Source: Tieghemostelium lacteum (lineage: Eukaryota; Evosea; Eumycetozoa; Dictyosteliales; Raperosteliaceae). Taken from it: a DNA stretch of 64,000 nt. Positions 42,591 to 52,127 of the stretch are shown here, piece by piece. Below the pieces are notes generated by a model, which had not been told where the DNA came from, made no database searches, and worked only from the letters and a program-made list of their open reading frames with translations. Made by a program: the position numbers and the translations under genes. How positions within the stretch are numbered: the first letter of the stretch is position 1; each line of letters begins with the position of its first letter. The stretch is taken from contig LODT01000004.1 in NCBI GenBank assembly GCA_001606155.1, forward strand, positions 62,001 through 126,000, given 5' to 3'.

Positions 42591-43505
42591 TTAAAAGCAA
42601 TAAGCAATAACCAATAATAAGAGCATAGATAAAGAGTATGATAATTTAGAAGATGATGATTCGAATTCTTCTTCTTCTTCGATTTCTTCAATTAAATCTT
42701 TAGCAACTGTTTCATCTTGAGCTTTGGCAACAACTTCTTTTGGTTTTTGTTCTTCAACGGTTTCTTTCTTTGCAGCAGCATCACCAGTTGACCATCCACC
42801 TGAGGTGTTAGATCCAGTACCAGCTGAGGCTGAACCACTCCATGATCCTGTAGTGTTACCACTGTTTGAACCAGTCCAGTTACCACTACCAGACCATGAT
42901 CCACCACTTGTCCAGTTACCACTGTTAGAACCAGTCCAGTTTCCACTGTTTGATCCAGTCCAGTTTCCACTGTTTGAACCAGTCCATGAGCTACCACCAC
43001 TAGTCCAGTTACCACTGTTAGAACCAGTCCAGTTTCCACTGTTTGATCCAGTCCAGTTACCACTGTTGGAACCAGTCCATGAGCTACCACCACTAGTCCA
43101 GTTACCACTGTTAGAACCAGTCCAGTTTCCACTGTTTGATCCAGTCCAGTTTCCACTGTTTGATCCAGTCCAGTTTCCACTGTTGGAACCAGTCCATGAG
43201 CTACCACCACTAGTCCAAGTTCCACTGTTGGAACCAGTCCAGTTTCCACTATTTCCACTCCAAGATCCAGTACCAGCTGATGTGTTACCTGAGGCACCTG
43301 TTGATTGTGATCCAGTCCAGTTTCCACTGTTTGAACCAGTCCAGTTACCACTGCTGTTTCCACTCCATGATCCAGTAGAGTTACTAGATGTAGTAGTATT
43401 CCATGGACGATTTACATCCTTTTCTTGTTGTTGTGGTGCAACAGCTGAAAAACAATTTAATAATGCAATAGATACAAAAATTACAACAAGTATTTTAGCA
43501 TTCAT
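42591..43505 (-). CDS. GPI-anchored Trp/Asn/Ser/Gly repeat surface protein
   Basis: A 304-aa intronless secreted protein. The N-terminal signal peptide (MNAKILVVIFVSIALLNCFSA) and C-terminal hydrophobic tail after Ser-rich residues (SSSSKLSYSLSMLLLLVIAYCF) fit a GPI-anchored protein. The centre (about 40-225) is a tandem array of an 8-residue unit GNWTGSNS, with a longer period created by GGSSWTGSNS units. Nearly every unit carries N-W-T, a perfect N-glycosylation sequon, and many Ser/Thr for O-GlcNAc. Before the anchor is a charged Lys/Glu segment (KKETVEEQKPKEVVAKAQ). I do not recognise the family. It should form a heavily glycosylated spacer on the cell surface or in a coat. The repeat leaves other frames open over the same DNA; these are shadows. 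Confidence 0.85.
   Translation of the reverse strand: MNAKILVVIFVSIALLNCFSAVAPQQQEKDVNRPWNTTTSSNSTGSWSGNSSGNWTGSNSGNWTGSQSTGASGNTSAGTGSWSGNSGNWTGSNSGTWTSGGSSWTGSNSGNWTGSNSGNWTGSNSGNWTGSNSGNWTSGGSSWTGSNSGNWTGSNSGNWTGSNSGNWTSGGSSWTGSNSGNWTGSNSGNWTGSNSGNWTSGGSWSGSGNWTGSNSGNTTGSWSGSASAGTGSNTSGGWSTGDAAAKKETVEEQKPKEVVAKAQDETVAKDLIEEIEEEEEFESSSSKLSYSLSMLLLLVIAYCF
42860..43350 (-). repeat. 24-nt coding minisatellite (8-aa unit)
   Basis: Tandem array of a 24-base unit (plus strand ccagtccagtttccactg...) coding GNWTGSNS. Units differ mainly at silent third positions (gttaccactg / gtttccactg; tttgaa / tttgat), showing both recent unit amplification and selection on the peptide. A higher-order block ending in the GGSSW unit recurs several times. 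Confidence 0.8.
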
Positions 43506-43850
43506 TTTCGAATTTTATATTTTATAAAAGTGTATATATATGTCTTTTAAAATGATCAATGAAAAAAAAAAAAAATCTATTTGATTCAATTATTCCAATG
43601 AATGACGTTACGAGGTAGGTAACCACGTGGGTTTACCCCAACTTTGAAATTTCTTTACTGTTGATTTTACACCAAAGGTGAGTAGAAAACTCTGAAGAAA
43701 AGTTTTTCTTAATCGTTTTTATTTTGAATTTTAAAATATCGATGAATCGGAGTAATTTTTCTGCAATAGGAGGCAATTTTTGAAATGAAGGAGGGAAATT
43801 TCGTAATTCATTCTTAATTTGCAAGGTGTTTGGCGAGGTAAAAAGATTTC
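43506..43850. other. Intergenic region
   Basis: 345 bases between the repeat-protein start and the ZNF830 stop. An open stretch of 63 codons on the minus strand (43633-43824) has no family resemblance. A CACGTG palindrome lies at 43624-43629. Otherwise nothing recognised. Confidence 0.45.
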
Positions 43851-44681
43851 CTACTTTTTATTCATATAAAAAACAAAATCCAGTGAACTGTCATCATCTT
43901 CAATGTCATCTAGAGTTTCATCAACAAACTGAGAATTACTACTATTATTACTATTACTTTTAGATTTTTGGGAAAGAAGTTGGTCAAAATGGGATTTTGT
44001 TTTGAATCTTATACTTTCTAATAGTTCAATTTTTGAATTTAAACTTCTTTGTTCTTGGTCATCTATTTGATCAATTAATTCATTACTATCAATTAAATCA
44101 CCTTGTTCACTTTCTTTACTATTTTTATTATTATTCTTTTCTAATGATTCTTGTTGTATTTGCCTTTTAATTCTTTTTTGAATTTCAACTTCTAATTCCT
44201 TATCTATATTATTAATTTCATTATTAAACATTTCCATTTCCTGATCAAAATTCATTTCAACTTCATTTTTAGTTTGTACAGTTTCTGTTGTTGTAGGTAT
44301 TGTTGTTGTTTTATTTTGTGGAGGTGTAGTTGTCTCTAATTTTAACTTTTTATTTAGTTTTTCTTCATTTTCATTGTTATTATTGTTCCTCAGTGTTTGG
44401 TTATTAGAAGGTAATGAAGGTGGTTTCATTAATTCAGAATCTAATTTTCTTTTAGTGTGTTGTTGTTTCTGTTGATGTTCAGATAATATGTCTTTATGTT
44501 TCTTTGAGTTGCAATGCATATTCCACATTGATTCATTTGTAACTTTCATATTACATAGTGAACATTCTAGTTGCTGCTGTTGATTATATCTAGCATAAGG
44601 TGAGTTAATTTGAGTAGCCACTGAGGATTTCTCCAATTTGGCTTTTTTCATTAATTCTTTTAATTCATTTTTATTGGACAT
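43851..44681 (-). CDS. znf830: Zinc finger protein 830 (ZNF830/CCDC16-like)
   Basis: A 276-aa intronless protein. The N-terminus MSNKNELKELMKKAKLEK plus the single C2H2 finger LECSLCNMKVTNESMWNMHCNSKKHK (Cys-x2-Cys, His-x5-His) is the arrangement of ZNF830, a spliceosome-associated protein. A Gln/Asn/Thr linker is followed by the conserved acidic-coiled C-terminal half (MNFDQEMEMFNNEINNIDKE ... SLNSKIELLESIRFK) ending in an acidic stretch (ETLDDIEDDDSSLDF). The family acts in pre-mRNA splicing and early development. Its start codon is only 72 bases from the divergent NBS1 start. Confidence 0.82.
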   Translation of the reverse strand: MSNKNELKELMKKAKLEKSSVATQINSPYARYNQQQQLECSLCNMKVTNESMWNMHCNSKKHKDILSEHQQKQQHTKRKLDSELMKPPSLPSNNQTLRNNNNNENEEKLNKKLKLETTTPPQNKTTTIPTTTETVQTKNEVEMNFDQEMEMFNNEINNIDKELEVEIQKRIKRQIQQESLEKNNNKNSKESEQGDLIDSNELIDQIDDQEQRSLNSKIELLESIRFKTKSHFDQLLSQKSKSNSNNSSNSQFVDETLDDIEDDDSSLDFVFYMNKK

Positions 44682-44753
44682 GGAAACAAACTAAAGTGAA
44701 TGCAAATTGAAATTTTTTAATTTTTAGTGTTTGGTTCATGAAGATCAAAATAA
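44682..44753. promoter_or_regulatory. 72-bp bidirectional promoter, znf830 / nbs1
   Basis: Only 72 bases separate the two opposed ATG codons. The interval is A+T-rich with a T-run (44715-44725) and must hold both 5' UTRs and promoters unless NBS1 starts further on. Confidence 0.5.
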
Positions 44754-46342
44754 ATGATTATTTTATATGATATCAAAAAGAGTAGGGTTTTAGTTAGTGT
44801 CTTAGTAGTTTGATAAATACTAATAGGATTTATATACAGATTTAAATTATTACTTGATACCTTCAAACAAAGATAACTATACGAATCAATATGTAATTGG
44901 TAGAAAAAATTCTAATATACTCATTGATAATGATAAATCTGTGTCTAGACATCATTGTACATTGAGATTATATTACAAGGATGATATTCTAAAAGTAACT
45001 CTACAAGACCACTCAAAGATTGGTACTAAACTGAACGAAAGTATCATTAAACAGGAGATTGAGTTGAGCCATGACTGTGTGATTTCTGTAGGTGTACAAA
45101 ACTATAAGTTCAAATTGGTGATGGTGGAATGGTCTATATCGACTATAGGGTTCTCTGAGAATAGAAGAGTGCAAATTCAAGAGACTTTAAAGTCACTAGG
45201 TATAAATTACAGTGATGTGGTAACACCTCAACAAACTCATATACTATGCAGAGAAATTAGACCAACTGCTAAAATTCTAAAAGTCATGTTACTTTCCATA
45301 CCACTTCTATCTATACAATATCTAGATGACATCAGTCAACTACTTTCAAAAACTGGGGATAATGTAGTACCTTATTCATCTACCTGTCAGACTATATTCG
45401 AATGTGACTTTGCAACAGATCAAAAGTATCTTTCACCAATTACCAATGATGATTTGGTAAAAATGAAAGATAAAGATCAACATCTATTCAACATTAATCC
45501 CACCAGAATATCAGTTTTCAAAAATTTAACATTTATCTTCCTCAATAGTAATGAAAATGTAGGTTTACAACTATAAAACATCAAGTAATTAGCTTATAAA
45601 TATATATATATAATAACTTATTCTCTATTCACTTTAGTTATTTAATAATTTTAATGAATTAATTGAAATGGCCGGCGGAACAGGTTATCTATTTGATTTA
45701 TCAAAATTTAAAGAAACAAGGAATAGCAGTGATTCTAAAGAAAAAGAATTTGTAAATTATTATCTAATTGTAAATAATGTAAAAGAATTGGACAATATGG
45801 ATTTGGAATATTTTAAAAGTATAAATATACCTCTATTGACACAAGATGTAATTGTAGAGTCAATAATTTATTCAAAATTTATTTTTAAACCTCCATCACC
45901 AAGTACATCAACACCAATACCCAACTCCACCACAATCTCTCCAAAAAATGAAAATTCAAATGACGTTGATAAAGATAAATCATTATCACCCAAACAACAA
46001 CATTTAATCAAAAATGATATCACACCAACAAAAGTAGATACAACTTCTCAAAAAATCAAAAATGATATCACACCAACAACAACAACAACTTCACCACCAC
46101 CACTACAAAGTTCACCACAACCACAATTTACTGATCTTTTTTCAAATAATTACAATAATAACAATAGTGGTAATGGGGGTGGTACTAAAATAAAAAGTAT
46201 TGATCAAACAACAGAAGGAGGTAATTTTAAGAGATTTAAAAAGAACCATACTCCTGAAAAAAAGGTAATCATTACTGTTAGTCATGATATTAAAAGTACA
46301 ACATCTAGTTCACAATTGACCAATCAGGATAAAATTAAATAA
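44754..46342 (+). CDS. nbn: Nibrin/NBS1 (MRN complex subunit)
   Basis: Three exons: 44754-44781 (28 nt), 44840-45558 and 45638-46342, joined in phase to give 483 aa. The start MIILYDIKKNLNYYLIPSN leads into the FHA domain (VIGRKNSNILIDNDKSVSRHH), followed by a tandem-BRCT-like region (MVEWSISTIGFSENRRVQIQ ... ALLSI-like; VFKNLTFIFLN). The start at FHA and the order FHA-BRCT are those of NBS1. The C-terminal half is Thr/Pro/Asn low complexity with the block NFKRFKKNH, which resembles the conserved NFKxFxK Mre11-binding motif. I see no acidic-aromatic ATM-binding motif at the C-terminus. Role: recruiting MRE11-RAD50 to DNA double-strand breaks. Without the splices the gene looks like two separate ORFs. 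Confidence 0.85.
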
Positions 46343-46443
46343 AGCTCTATAGATATTAATTTTATAATAATAATGAAAGGGTGTGTGGATTATGGGGAGA
46401 TTTGTGTGTTGATTTATATTAAATTTAAATTTAGTAATTTAAT

Positions 46444-47958
46444 CTAACCTTTTATTACAGCTATTGGTCTAAGTTTAAATGATTTTTTTGAAATATTTGC
46501 AGTGTGACATGTTTCAATGACTTGAACTACATCTTTATAGGATTCAGGTGCCTCTTCCATTACTAATTTAGGAGAAGCAATACGAATACTAATACCCTTT
46601 TGTTTGAGACTATCTAGTACATCGGTATAGGATAGATTGTTTCTTGATTTGTTACGTGAAATGGAACGACCTGCACCATGACATGTCGATCCAAAGGTCT
46701 CCGACATTCCAGTGTCTGTACCTGTTAGAACATAACTGCAAGTACCCATAGTACCACCAATGAGCACTGGTTGACCTGTAAACTGATAGTCTACAGGTAT
46801 TAAAGGGTGATGAGGAGGGAGAGCCCTAGTTGCACCCTTTCTGTGTACTAAAAGTTTCTTTGGTCTTCCATTGACCATATGTTCCTCAAATTTTGCTATA
46901 TTATGTGAGACATCATAGATTACATGCATATCTAGATCATCAGGGGTGGAATTGAATGCCTTTGCAAAAGCCTGTCTGGTGAGGAAGGTCATACTCTGTC
47001 TATTCACCCATGCAAAGTTGGCAGCTGCTGCCATACCTGCTAGATAGTCTTGACCTTCTTCTGAATTAATTCTAGAACATGCTAGTTGTTTGTCATTAAT
47101 GTGAATGTGGTCTCTTGCCATGGCCTTCTCCATGAGGGTCAAGGCATCGGTAGCCACCTGATGTCCGAGGCCTCTGGACCCTGAGTGAATCATTATACAA
47201 ATCTGTCCAACTTCATCTACACCCATCTTTGAGGCTGCAGTTTTATCAAAAATCTCATCTACTACCTGTACCTCTAAATAATGGTTACCAGCACCTAAGG
47301 TACCCAACTGAGGCAAACCCCTCTTTTTAGCCCTATCTGTGACCTTGGTAGGATCGGCATTTAACATTCTTCCGTATTCCTCACAATGCTCTTTATCTTC
47401 CACCCATGCATAACCCTCTCTTAGTGACCAATCTATACCCAGTTCCAAAGCGCTATCCAAAGTCTTTAAGTTCATTGGAATCACACCTTTAGAACCTACT
47501 CCAACTGGAATATGGTCAAACAGAGATTGACAAAGTGACTCTTTTATAGGTTCTATATCCTTCTCAAACAGATTTGTTCTGAGTAATCTTACACCACAGT
47601 TAATATCGAAACCTACACCTCCAGGTGACACTATACTCTCTGGATTCTCACAATCGAATGCTGCGACATTTCCTATACTAAAACCATATCCACTGTGAAT
47701 ATCTGGCATTCCTAATGAGTGTCCTACAATTCCAGGTAGAGATGCTACATTTGCAATCTGTTTTACAGCTGGTAGAAAACCACCTGTACCACCTTTGGTA
47801 GAGTATTGTTCGAGTTCTTCAAAAACCAAACTCTTTATATGATCATTTACATAGATCATACCATCCACTTTCATGTTTGGTACAAATCCTTTTTTTATTC
47901 TGTATCTGACACTGTCAATTTTCTCTATAAATTTTAACTCTTCTTTAAAATCTGACAT
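46444..47958 (-). CDS. rtcB: RNA ligase RtcB (tRNA-splicing ligase, HSPC117)
   Basis: A 504-aa intronless RtcB. It joins 2',3'-cyclic phosphate and 5'-OH RNA ends in tRNA splicing, using GTP and Mn2+. Metal and GMP-binding residues are visible: DINCGVR (Cys121, Asp118), [29 protein letters not shown] and the guanylated-His motif CHGAGR. Length and every motif fit the eukaryotic form. The sequence has fewer low-complexity insertions than its neighbours, in line with strong conservation. It converges on NBS1 with 101 bases between stops. Confidence 0.96.
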   Translation of the reverse strand: MSDFKEELKFIEKIDSVRYRIKKGFVPNMKVDGMIYVNDHIKSLVFEELEQYSTKGGTGGFLPAVKQIANVASLPGIVGHSLGMPDIHSGYGFSIGNVAAFDCENPESIVSPGGVGFDINCGVRLLRTNLFEKDIEPIKESLCQSLFDHIPVGVGSKGVIPMNLKTLDSALELGIDWSLREGYAWVEDKEHCEEYGRMLNADPTKVTDRAKKRGLPQLGTLGAGNHYLEVQVVDEIFDKTAASKMGVDEVGQICIMIHSGSRGLGHQVATDALTLMEKAMARDHIHINDKQLACSRINSEEGQDYLAGMAAAANFAWVNRQSMTFLTRQAFAKAFNSTPDDLDMHVIYDVSHNIAKFEEHMVNGRPKKLLVHRKGATRALPPHHPLIPVDYQFTGQPVLIGGTMGTCSYVLTGTDTGMSETFGSTCHGAGRSISRNKSRNNLSYTDVLDSLKQKGISIRIASPKLVMEEAPESYKDVVQVIETCHTANISKKSFKLRPIAVIKG

Positions 47959-49310
47959 GATTGTATGTATATATTCAATTGTGAAAGTGTGTAAATAACT
48001 TCAAAAAAAATTTTTGAAAAAAGTAATGTCTTCAAATAAATAAAGAAAATTAAAAGAAATAAAATCGATTTGTGATAAACATTGGAATGTTAATTTTAAT
48101 AGTAAAAGGTTTTTATACACATTGTTTATAGCAAATTATAATACCAAAATGAATGAAAATTAAAAGATATTTAAGTTAACTTGTTGTGAATGAAAATTAA
48201 AATCAAGATTTAACTTATTTATTTTTAAAATGATGTTTAATCATAAAAAAAAAATAGAGTAGATATTTTCCTAAAATAGATTTCACACAGATAAAAATGA
48301 TGAGTTTTCATCACCCCCCTTTATGATAAAATTAATAAATTTATACCCACTTTTAGACTAATATTAATTAGGCTATATATATAATATATCATATCTCCCA
48401 CAGTCAACACTTTTGCAATTCATAAATCAACACACAATGTTAACAATAAAGAGAGAGAGAGTGGAGTGAAAGTAGAAAAAAAAAAAAAACAAAGAAGTAA
48501 GTACTTACTTTATTTTATTTTTTTTATTTTTATTTATTTATATTTATATTTATCAAATTAAATTTAAATTATGATTGTTTGAACCTAAAAACAAACACCT
48601 AAAAAGAATCTTTAAATCTCAAAGGTAAGCTTGAAATCAACTCAGCAATAAAATTTAAAGATCTCCAATGTGTGTGGGGTTGTGTTGTTTCATTTATTAT
48701 CCAATTGTCCCCTCCTGATCAAGGCAGGGTCTATTTGAGTCAAATTTGTTAAAAAAAAAAAAAAAATTAATTTTAAAAAACTTGTTATTTTACAAATTTC
48801 AACCAATCAATTATAGATCAAAAAACTACAAGAGGATATTTTCTTTAAATGATTTTCAAACATCCCTCAAAATAGTTTCAATTTATTTAAAATTTTTTTC
48901 CTCCATCACATTGTTATTACTATTTGTGTGACATTTAATCATTATATATATACACCTATATATTCTCATTTATAAATGATAAAATAGAGGGGGTTCAAAA
49001 CACAATAATAAACAGTCTAAACCAATAATCTATAGATAAAAATTTACAATTACCTAATAACCCTAGATTTATTTAAATATTCTACAGAATCTTAAATTAC
49101 CCATCATAAACACACAATTACCACCACAAGTTTGAAAAAAAAAAATAATTAATAATAATAGATCTAAGAACATAGTAATAGTAAAGGAGAAGCTTAGTTA
49201 GATTTAGCTTATAATTTAATAATTTAAACAAATTCAAATATATACAATATAATAACACAAACCCAAAACACACTCACAAAAACTGACAGGTAAATTAAAA
49301 GAAAAAAGGG
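47959..49310. other. Long upstream region of the histidine kinase gene
   Basis: 1352 bases, the longest gene-free stretch here. It contains a perfect 14-base palindrome agtaagtacttact (48496-48509), a GAGAGAGAGA run near 48450-48465, CA-rich patches, a C/G-bearing patch around 48660-48740 and A-runs. GTAAGT (48497) and GGTAAGC (48624) are good donor-like words and CTGACAG (49283-49289) is an acceptor-like word, so a 5'-UTR intron is possible. No ORF of note and no tRNA seen. Confidence 0.5.
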
Positions 49311-52031
49311 ATGTTTGGCAGTAACGGACATGGACAATATAAATCAGCATATTCACAAACTATGCCATCTATTCACTCATTGTTACCACCTAAACCACCA
49401 TCGATAATGTCATTATTTTCCAATAGCAGTTCAATGGAGAGCTATTACGGTGTTGGGGGTAACAATAGTGCAATTGCAAGTTCAAATAGTACCAATAGTA
49501 GTAATACTACAAGTACAAGTAATAACATAGGTGCTACAACTTGTAATAATAATGCTTCTTCAATTTCATCAACCCTCAGTAGAGACTATAATATAATTAC
49601 AAACAAATTATTCTCAACCATTCTACCAAACTATAATAAATCATATAACAATAACAGTAGCCAACACCACCATATAAATAATATTATTCAAAATGATGAA
49701 ATTCAATACGATTCTGATCATTTATATAATGTTGATCCTTCACAACATCAACAAATACAACAAGAACAAGAACAAGAACAACAACAACAACAACAATTAC
49801 AACAACAACAATTACAACAACAACAAAACCGAATACAACAACAACAACAATTACAACAATCACAACAAATTATAAAAAATCCTCAATATACAGATGAAGC
49901 TGAACTAAATAGTCGGTTTAACCAACAACAACAGAATCAAATTAATAATGAAACATTTAATCTAAAGAATAGAGCAGCCAAAACACCAACTTCTTGTTTT
50001 GTATCACCAAAAATCACCACCACTACAATATCAGATGATTTCTTGGACAGTGATGAATTCTCTTCTAATGGAAGTCAAATAGAAGAGGATAACATGAACC
50101 AGAATGCTCTATTCAATCTCTTTAATTATATATGTACATTAGTCTTATTCAACAGTAATATTAAATCATCTGACAAATACAAGGCCAAACTTTGTATTGG
50201 CTTTTGTTTTACAATTTTTAGTTTTATACCATCATGGATAATATTTTTTTGGTTGTCTGGTAAGTAGTTTTGACATATTTCTAAACCTCTTTTACCTTAT
50301 TAATAACATGGTTTTTTTTTATTTTTTTAAAATACATATTTAAAATTTTTAGGGTTAAATAAACCAGCAATTATGGCAATTATAGCATTACCAATGTCAT
50401 TTTCATCATTATTTATTTTAAAGAAAACTGGATCAACACATTTTCCTGGACATATACTGTGTTTTACATTGTGCTTTGCATTGACGATCAATGCATACTA
50501 TACGGGTGGTCATCAGAGTACGATAAGATTGCTTATGAGTATAGTCCCAATTATCAGTGCACTGGTGATTGGTAGAAAGGCATCAGTGCAATGGTCACTT
50601 ATAGTCCTCAGTATATTCTTATTTTTCTTTTTGGCTAACCTCTCTGGATGCGAATATATTGAAGGTATACCAACAATAACCATTCGAAGTCACATGAACT
50701 TTATCATTGATGTAACTATAGTTTTAATCACTATGGCATTTACTTTATGTTACCAGTACTTTATCGATGAAGCACATAAGGAAACAAAGATAAAGAATGC
50801 TCAGCTCACCATTGCTAAAGATGCCGCTATTGAGGCATACCAAGCCAGACAAGAGTTTTTGGCAATGATGAGTCACGAAATTAGAACTCCACTTAATGGT
50901 CTCATTGGTATGGCAACCCTTCTATGTGACTCCTATCAATTACCCCAGGAAGAGCGACAAATGGCTAAAGCTGTAAAATCATGCGGTGACATTTTACTCC
51001 GACTTGTTAACGATATTCTCGATCTTTCAAAACTGGAAGCCAATCAAATGGGTCTTGAAAATATTCCATTTCGTATTCGTGATTTAACTCAACAGATTAT
51101 TCAGGTTCTTTCAGGTCAGGCACAAGAAAGAGGACTTAAGCTATTCTTTGAGCTCTCTAATAAGATACCTTCAGTACTCACCGGAGACTCTGGAAGAATC
51201 CTTCAGGTACTTATGAATCTCACTGGAAATGCTTTGAAATTCACTCAAAGCGGATTTGTTAAAATTATGATTGACCTTATTGAAGACGAAGCTGGAAAAG
51301 TCTCACAGAAGCCAGGTGTCTATAATATATGTTTTATGGTCAAAGACTCGGGAATTGGTGTACCTCCAAGTAGCTATCAAAAGATTTTTGAGGCTTTTGT
51401 ACAAGCTGACCCATCGGATTCCAGAAGATATGGTGGATCAGGTTTGGGATTGTACCTTTGTGCAAAGTTAGTAAAATTGATGAATGGTGAGATTGGAGTC
51501 TATAACAATCAAGATTCAGCAGGTTCGACATTTTGGTTTATACTTCCTCTGGAAGTCGGAGATGAGTCTACTGTCAATTCCATCAGTCGTGGTGTTGATG
51601 TTAAATATGCACCTGATCGTGTGAAGGTCTTGATAGCTGAAGACAACATTGTCAATCAAAAAGTAGCAGTCAAGTTTCTGGAGAAGATTGGAATTCGTGC
51701 TGATGTTGCTACCAATGGTAACCAAGTTTTGGATATCTTGGAGAAACAACATTATGATTTGATTTTTATGGATTTCCAAATGCCAGGTCTTGACGGTCTA
51801 CGTTGTTCAAAAGCCATTAGACAACTGGAAAACGAAGGAAAATGGAACCATTTCTCATCCATTTACATTTGTGGTCTCACTGCTAATACCATGTCAACAG
51901 ACAAAAAGAGATGTTTTGATCATGGTATGAACCACTTTATCTCCAAACCCTTCCAATTGGAGCAACTAAAGAATGCTATCGATTTGGCAATTGAATATAA
52001 AGAAAGATATCATTACCCCTATCGTTATTAA
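49311..52031 (+). CDS. Membrane hybrid histidine kinase (Dhk family)
   Basis: Exon 1 is 49311-50259, the intron 50260-50352 (GTAAGT...TTTAG), exon 2 50353-52031; 875 aa. Residues 1 to about 260 are Asn/Gln/Ser low complexity with a CAA-repeat polyGln (about 49740-49870). About six transmembrane helices follow (from YICTLVLF through IIDVTIVLITMAFTLCYQYF). Then come the HisKA H-box MMSHEIRTPLNG (phospho-His about 491), HATPase N-box NLTGNALKFT, G-boxes KDSGIGV and GGSGLGL, and a receiver domain (IAEDN, phospho-Asp about 790 in FMDFQMPGLDG, Lys in SKPF). All catalytic residues are present. It should autophosphorylate and pass phosphate through an HPt protein such as RdeA to RegA; the signal sensed is unknown. 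Which Dhk it corresponds to I cannot say. Confidence 0.92.
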
Positions 52032-52127
52032 TTGACCAATAAAATATAATATTCTGTAATCAATCATGGGGCTGTAAATATTTTACATCTCTTTATTGTA
52101 AAACCTCCTCAACAATAATATATAGAC

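Noticed and set aside
42692-43363. Second minus-strand frame over the same repeat
   Set aside because: Frame-shifted shadow of the minisatellite, with no start context or domain.
42724-43527. 267-codon plus-strand frame antisense to the GPI-anchored repeat protein (Pro/Leu/Val-rich repeats)
   Set aside because: It is open only because the 24-nt repeat lacks stops in several frames; the minus-strand frame has a signal peptide, sequons and anchor signal.
43633-43824. 63-codon minus-strand frame between the repeat protein and ZNF830
   Set aside because: No family, no start context, basic low-complexity composition expected of A+T-rich intergenic DNA.
45668-46342. Independent gene beginning MAGGTGYLF
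   Set aside because: Frame continuity through an AG acceptor at 45637 and an in-phase donor at 45559 makes it exon 3 of NBS1.
48660-48740. Possible tRNA or class I-type small RNA in a C/G-bearing patch
   Set aside because: No cloverleaf, no T-loop consensus and no recognisable 5'/3' pairing could be found by eye.
48746-48931. 61-codon plus-strand frame in the histidine kinase upstream region
   Set aside because: Lys/Phe/Ile-rich translation of A/T-runs; no coding character.
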